A stretch of DNA of 10,109 nt from Phoronis ovalis (lineage: Eukaryota > Phoronida > Phoronidae). Under the pieces are notes generated by a model that was not told the DNA's origin, did no database searches, and worked only from the letters and a program-made list of their open reading frames with translations. Below are positions 8,091 to 10,109 of the stretch, piece by piece. The first letter of the stretch is position 1. Each line of letters starts with the position of its first letter. Position numbers and translations under genes: made by a program. The stretch is taken from assembly GCA_028565635.1 (NCBI GenBank), contig JAOXYB010106825.1, positions 3,884-13,992 of the forward strand. Reading direction: 5' to 3'.

Positions 8091-8150
8091 TTTTTTTACC
8101 CTTGGCTGCACATGCCCCCTACCAACTTTTTTGTCAAATACCCCCTGGTA

Positions 8151-9120
8151 GTATCTGACTTTAGTTGCTACATATAGTCTTATACCCTTCAATGTTTGTG
8201 TAATTGATCATTGCGCACCATACACATCTGTAACAATACATCAGCTTGAAGAAGTGTGCACAGAGATAACTCTTCATCCTTATGTCTGGTATCTTTTTAT
8301 TTGTTCTAGCTAGCTCATGTACCTACATTCAATTTCATACATACATGTATACTTCTCTTAAACTTGATCTTGTCCTGCTGCACAGAATTTGCACCCAGAT
8401 CTGTAGCTATGTTTTGCTTGCTATATTAGTTTTAAAACACTGTCTATGGATATAAGTGCCTTTTGTGTCTCTTATCACACACTTTTGAATCACAACATCT
8501 AAGAAGTTTGGACTATTTTAAAAGTTTGAGGTTGCATGATTCCTGAGTTTATATAAATATAAGCATTTATGCAAAGATCCTGTACTTATTAAACATCTGT
8601 TTAGTCTTTTTTTAATAATAAAAAACACAGACACTATGTTAGAAATACCAACCTGAATTCAAGCAAATTCCTCCATGAAACAAACCATACCACATTTTCC
8701 AAGAATAAATTACCTTGACCTTTGTACTATGCCACCTAGTGGCCAATATTTAAAATGGAATAATACAACAACTTAATTGTATATAATTATTTGCAAATTA
8801 AGTTGAGATACTAACGGAGAAGGAAAAAAAATGCCCAGGCAGATGTAATTATTGAGGCTCATATAAAAGCACAACTGTAAATGAAACATTTAAATTGTAT
8901 TAAGACTTATATCAGTTGTTAAGAACATCAATTAATTGATTATATAAGGCTATAGTTATACATTACAGCTCATTGTTAATTTATGCTGCTACAATAAATA
9001 AATTGATCGTCTTTGGAAGCTGTATACATTCTTAAGCTTTATATTATTCGAACAACTTTGGTTTATATGATAGATTATATGTTTAGATTATTAATTAGAT
9101 TGCACAGCAGGTGCCTCAGT
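8151..9120. other. AT-rich intergenic stretch, no gene seen
   Basis: No open frame with protein character and no RNA gene were seen. The one notable item is the palindrome at 8731-8743. A TTGACCTTTG hormone-element-like word sits just before it, at 8715. Confidence 0.45.
8730..8744 (-). promoter_or_regulatory. CTCF-like palindromic site
   Basis: On the minus strand GGCCACTAGGTGGCA fits the CTCF core pattern CCANNAGNNGGC. The word is also nearly palindromic (GCCAC, three bases, GTGGC). A single short match is expected by chance now and then, so binding is only a possibility. Confidence 0.25.
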
Positions 9121-9205
9121 ATATCTTGGAAATGCTTTGAGCTATAGGTACCAAACTTGATCGAGGTCTACAATCAGTGGGGAGGGATATACAAATGTAA
9201 ATCAA

Positions 9206-9230
9206 AGGTCAAATTGAGGTCAGTAGGTCA
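9206..9230 (+). promoter_or_regulatory. AGGTCA cluster 1 (DR5 + DR2 spacing)
   Basis: Three perfect AGGTCA hexamers at 9206-9211, 9217-9222 and 9225-9230, with gaps of 5 and 2 bases. AGGTCA is the nuclear-receptor half-site, and gaps of 5 and 2 are those bound by RAR/RXR-type dimers. Function is inferred only. Confidence 0.35.
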
Positions 9231-9448
9231 ATTTCTAAAAGTGGCTTAAAACATTAAAAAATGATAGTATCAGTTTATGCAAACGTCATTTTGATAATTT
9301 TTTGGTCCTTTATGGGTCAAAGGATCATATTTTCATTTTTTAACAGGTTTTCGACCAGTTCCTGCAGTTATGAGGTATAATTCAAAAATAACTGGTGCCA
9401 CAGGTTTGTGGTTTGATATGTGAAGTGTGGTAGAAAGAGTTGACATTG

Positions 9449-9473
9449 AGGTCAAAAGGTCATTTAGAGGTCA
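9449..9473 (+). promoter_or_regulatory. AGGTCA cluster 2 (DR2 + DR5 spacing)
   Basis: AGGTCA at 9449-9454, 9457-9462 and 9468-9473, with gaps of 2 and 5. It lies in the spacer between the arms of the foldback element and has the same two gaps as cluster 1 in the reverse order. Confidence 0.35.
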
Positions 9474-9717
9474 AAATCTTTACATGTCGGGACCCGTTCG
9501 GGACAAGTTATTCATACTTTACACTTGAGTCGAATTTTGGGCAGTTTAATGAATAGACAAATAAAAGTATACAACTTCTTAACCTGAAAGAACTGGTCGA
9601 AAATCTGCTAATAATGAAAAACCTGACTATGTGACCTCTTAAAATTATCAAAATTACCTTAGTAACCTGATACCATCATTTTAGAATGTTTTAAGCAGTT
9701 TCAGAAAGTTGATCTAC

Positions 9718-9741
9718 TGACCTCAATTTGACCTGTGACCT
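9718..9741 (-). promoter_or_regulatory. AGGTCA cluster 3 (DR1 + DR5 spacing)
   Basis: TGACCT on the plus strand at 9718-9723, 9729-9734 and 9736-9741, with gaps of 5 and 1. It lies at the place in the right arm that mirrors cluster 1, so the DR5 pair is shared by descent; the third half-site differs. Confidence 0.35.
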
Positions 9742-9854
9742 TATTTTTGTATACCCCTCTCCACCGAGTATATACCTCAAGTCTAACACATGTAGCTTAA
9801 AGCATTTCCAAAATATGCATGCAAGCTTGAAAATTGGAAAAAAGAAAAATATAA

Positions 9855-10109
9855 TCCCAATAGGTTTTTATGGCCGACCATCACACATAGTGTATGGGCA
9901 TATAGTCGGTGGCTATGCGTTGGCTGTAAAACTTTCCTTTTCTAGTGATAACAGCTTCAGTTTTTACCCGAACACCTTCATATTTGGTACAGGGCAAATA
10001 CAGGTCGAACTGCAGGTCGGTTTTAATTTTGACATTGATTACTTCCAATATGGCCGACTGGCGGCCATGTTTCTTATAGCGAGGAGCATGTTACTTTGCG
10101 TGAGTAGCA
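9855..10109. repeat. possible edge of a further dispersed repeat
   Basis: GC rises after about 9866, with GGCCGACCATC ... ATAGTCGGTGGC and later ATGGCCGACTGGCGGCCAT (10050-10068), an inverted ATGGCC/GGCCAT pair. Such words are common in dispersed animal repeats. The window ends before a boundary is seen. Confidence 0.25.

Larger units (their letters stand above)
7655..8150. mobile_element. composite repeat enclosing the microsatellite and minisatellite
   Basis: GC-rich unique-looking ends (CCCCGGGTGGTGCTGTCATT at about 7658 and GCCCCCTACCAAC to CCCCCTGGTAG at about 8114-8150) bracket the TA/TG run and the 32-bp array in otherwise AT-rich DNA. This layout resembles a dispersed element with an internal tandem array. 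I found no terminal inverted repeats and no target duplication, so the borders are guesses. Confidence 0.35.
9121..9816. mobile_element. foldback (long inverted repeat) element
   Basis: Left arm about 9121-9380 and right arm about 9565-9816 are imperfect inverse copies. Shared words in order from the outer ends include TTGGAAATGCTTT, AGGTCAAATTGAGGTCAGTA, GCTTAAAACATT, ATTTTGATAATTTT and TTTTCGACCAGTT. About 185 bp separate the arms. No frame with transposase features is present, so it is either a non-autonomous foldback or MITE-like element or two inverted copies of one repeat. No clear target duplication was found outside the arms. Confidence 0.7.

Overview
This is eukaryotic, animal-type DNA: AT-rich, with a spliced gene and repeat-filled non-coding sequence. 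The gene is an invertebrate-style member of the SLC22 organic ion transporter family. A lophotrochozoan such as a mollusc would fit, but that is an impression and not shown by the sequence.

About 1-3190, minus strand: the 5' half of one SLC22 gene. Five coding exons (3163-2789, 2607-2504, 1978-1827, 1460-1289, 801-663) join in frame through GT-AG introns of 181, 525, 366 and 487 bp. They encode 314 residues: the N-terminus, TM1, the large extracellular loop, TM2-TM6 and the first part of the cytoplasmic loop with PESPRW. The remaining TM7-TM12 exons would lie beyond position 1, outside the window. The introns hold a coding-like repeat fragment (intron 4) and a GC-richer island with a good acceptor (intron 2).

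About 3191-5810: the 5' flank of that gene. It is AT-rich with no gene I can support; it holds a small 30-bp tandem repeat at 3473-3562.

5811-7424: a 1.6-kb DNA transposon that looks non-autonomous, with ~25-bp terminal inverted repeats, a TA on both sides, and blocks of ~42-bp subterminal repeats at both ends. Its interior is visibly richer in CpG than the flanks and carries promoter-like motifs and a short ORF.

7655-8150: a second repeat unit made of a TA/TG microsatellite and about ten degenerate copies of a 32-bp unit (core ATTTACCACAGGGTATATTT).

8151-9120: AT-rich sequence with no gene seen, plus one CTCF-like palindrome. 9121-9816: a long imperfect inverted repeat (foldback element) carrying three clusters of AGGTCA hexamers spaced like nuclear-receptor DR1, DR2 and DR5 sites. 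9855-10109: probably the edge of another repeat, cut by the window end.

Only one protein-coding gene is supported. The rest is mainly mobile and tandem repeat sequence. I did not find a new multi-gene system. The most unusual structures are the TA-flanked element with same-direction end repeats and the foldback element with ordered AGGTCA arrays.
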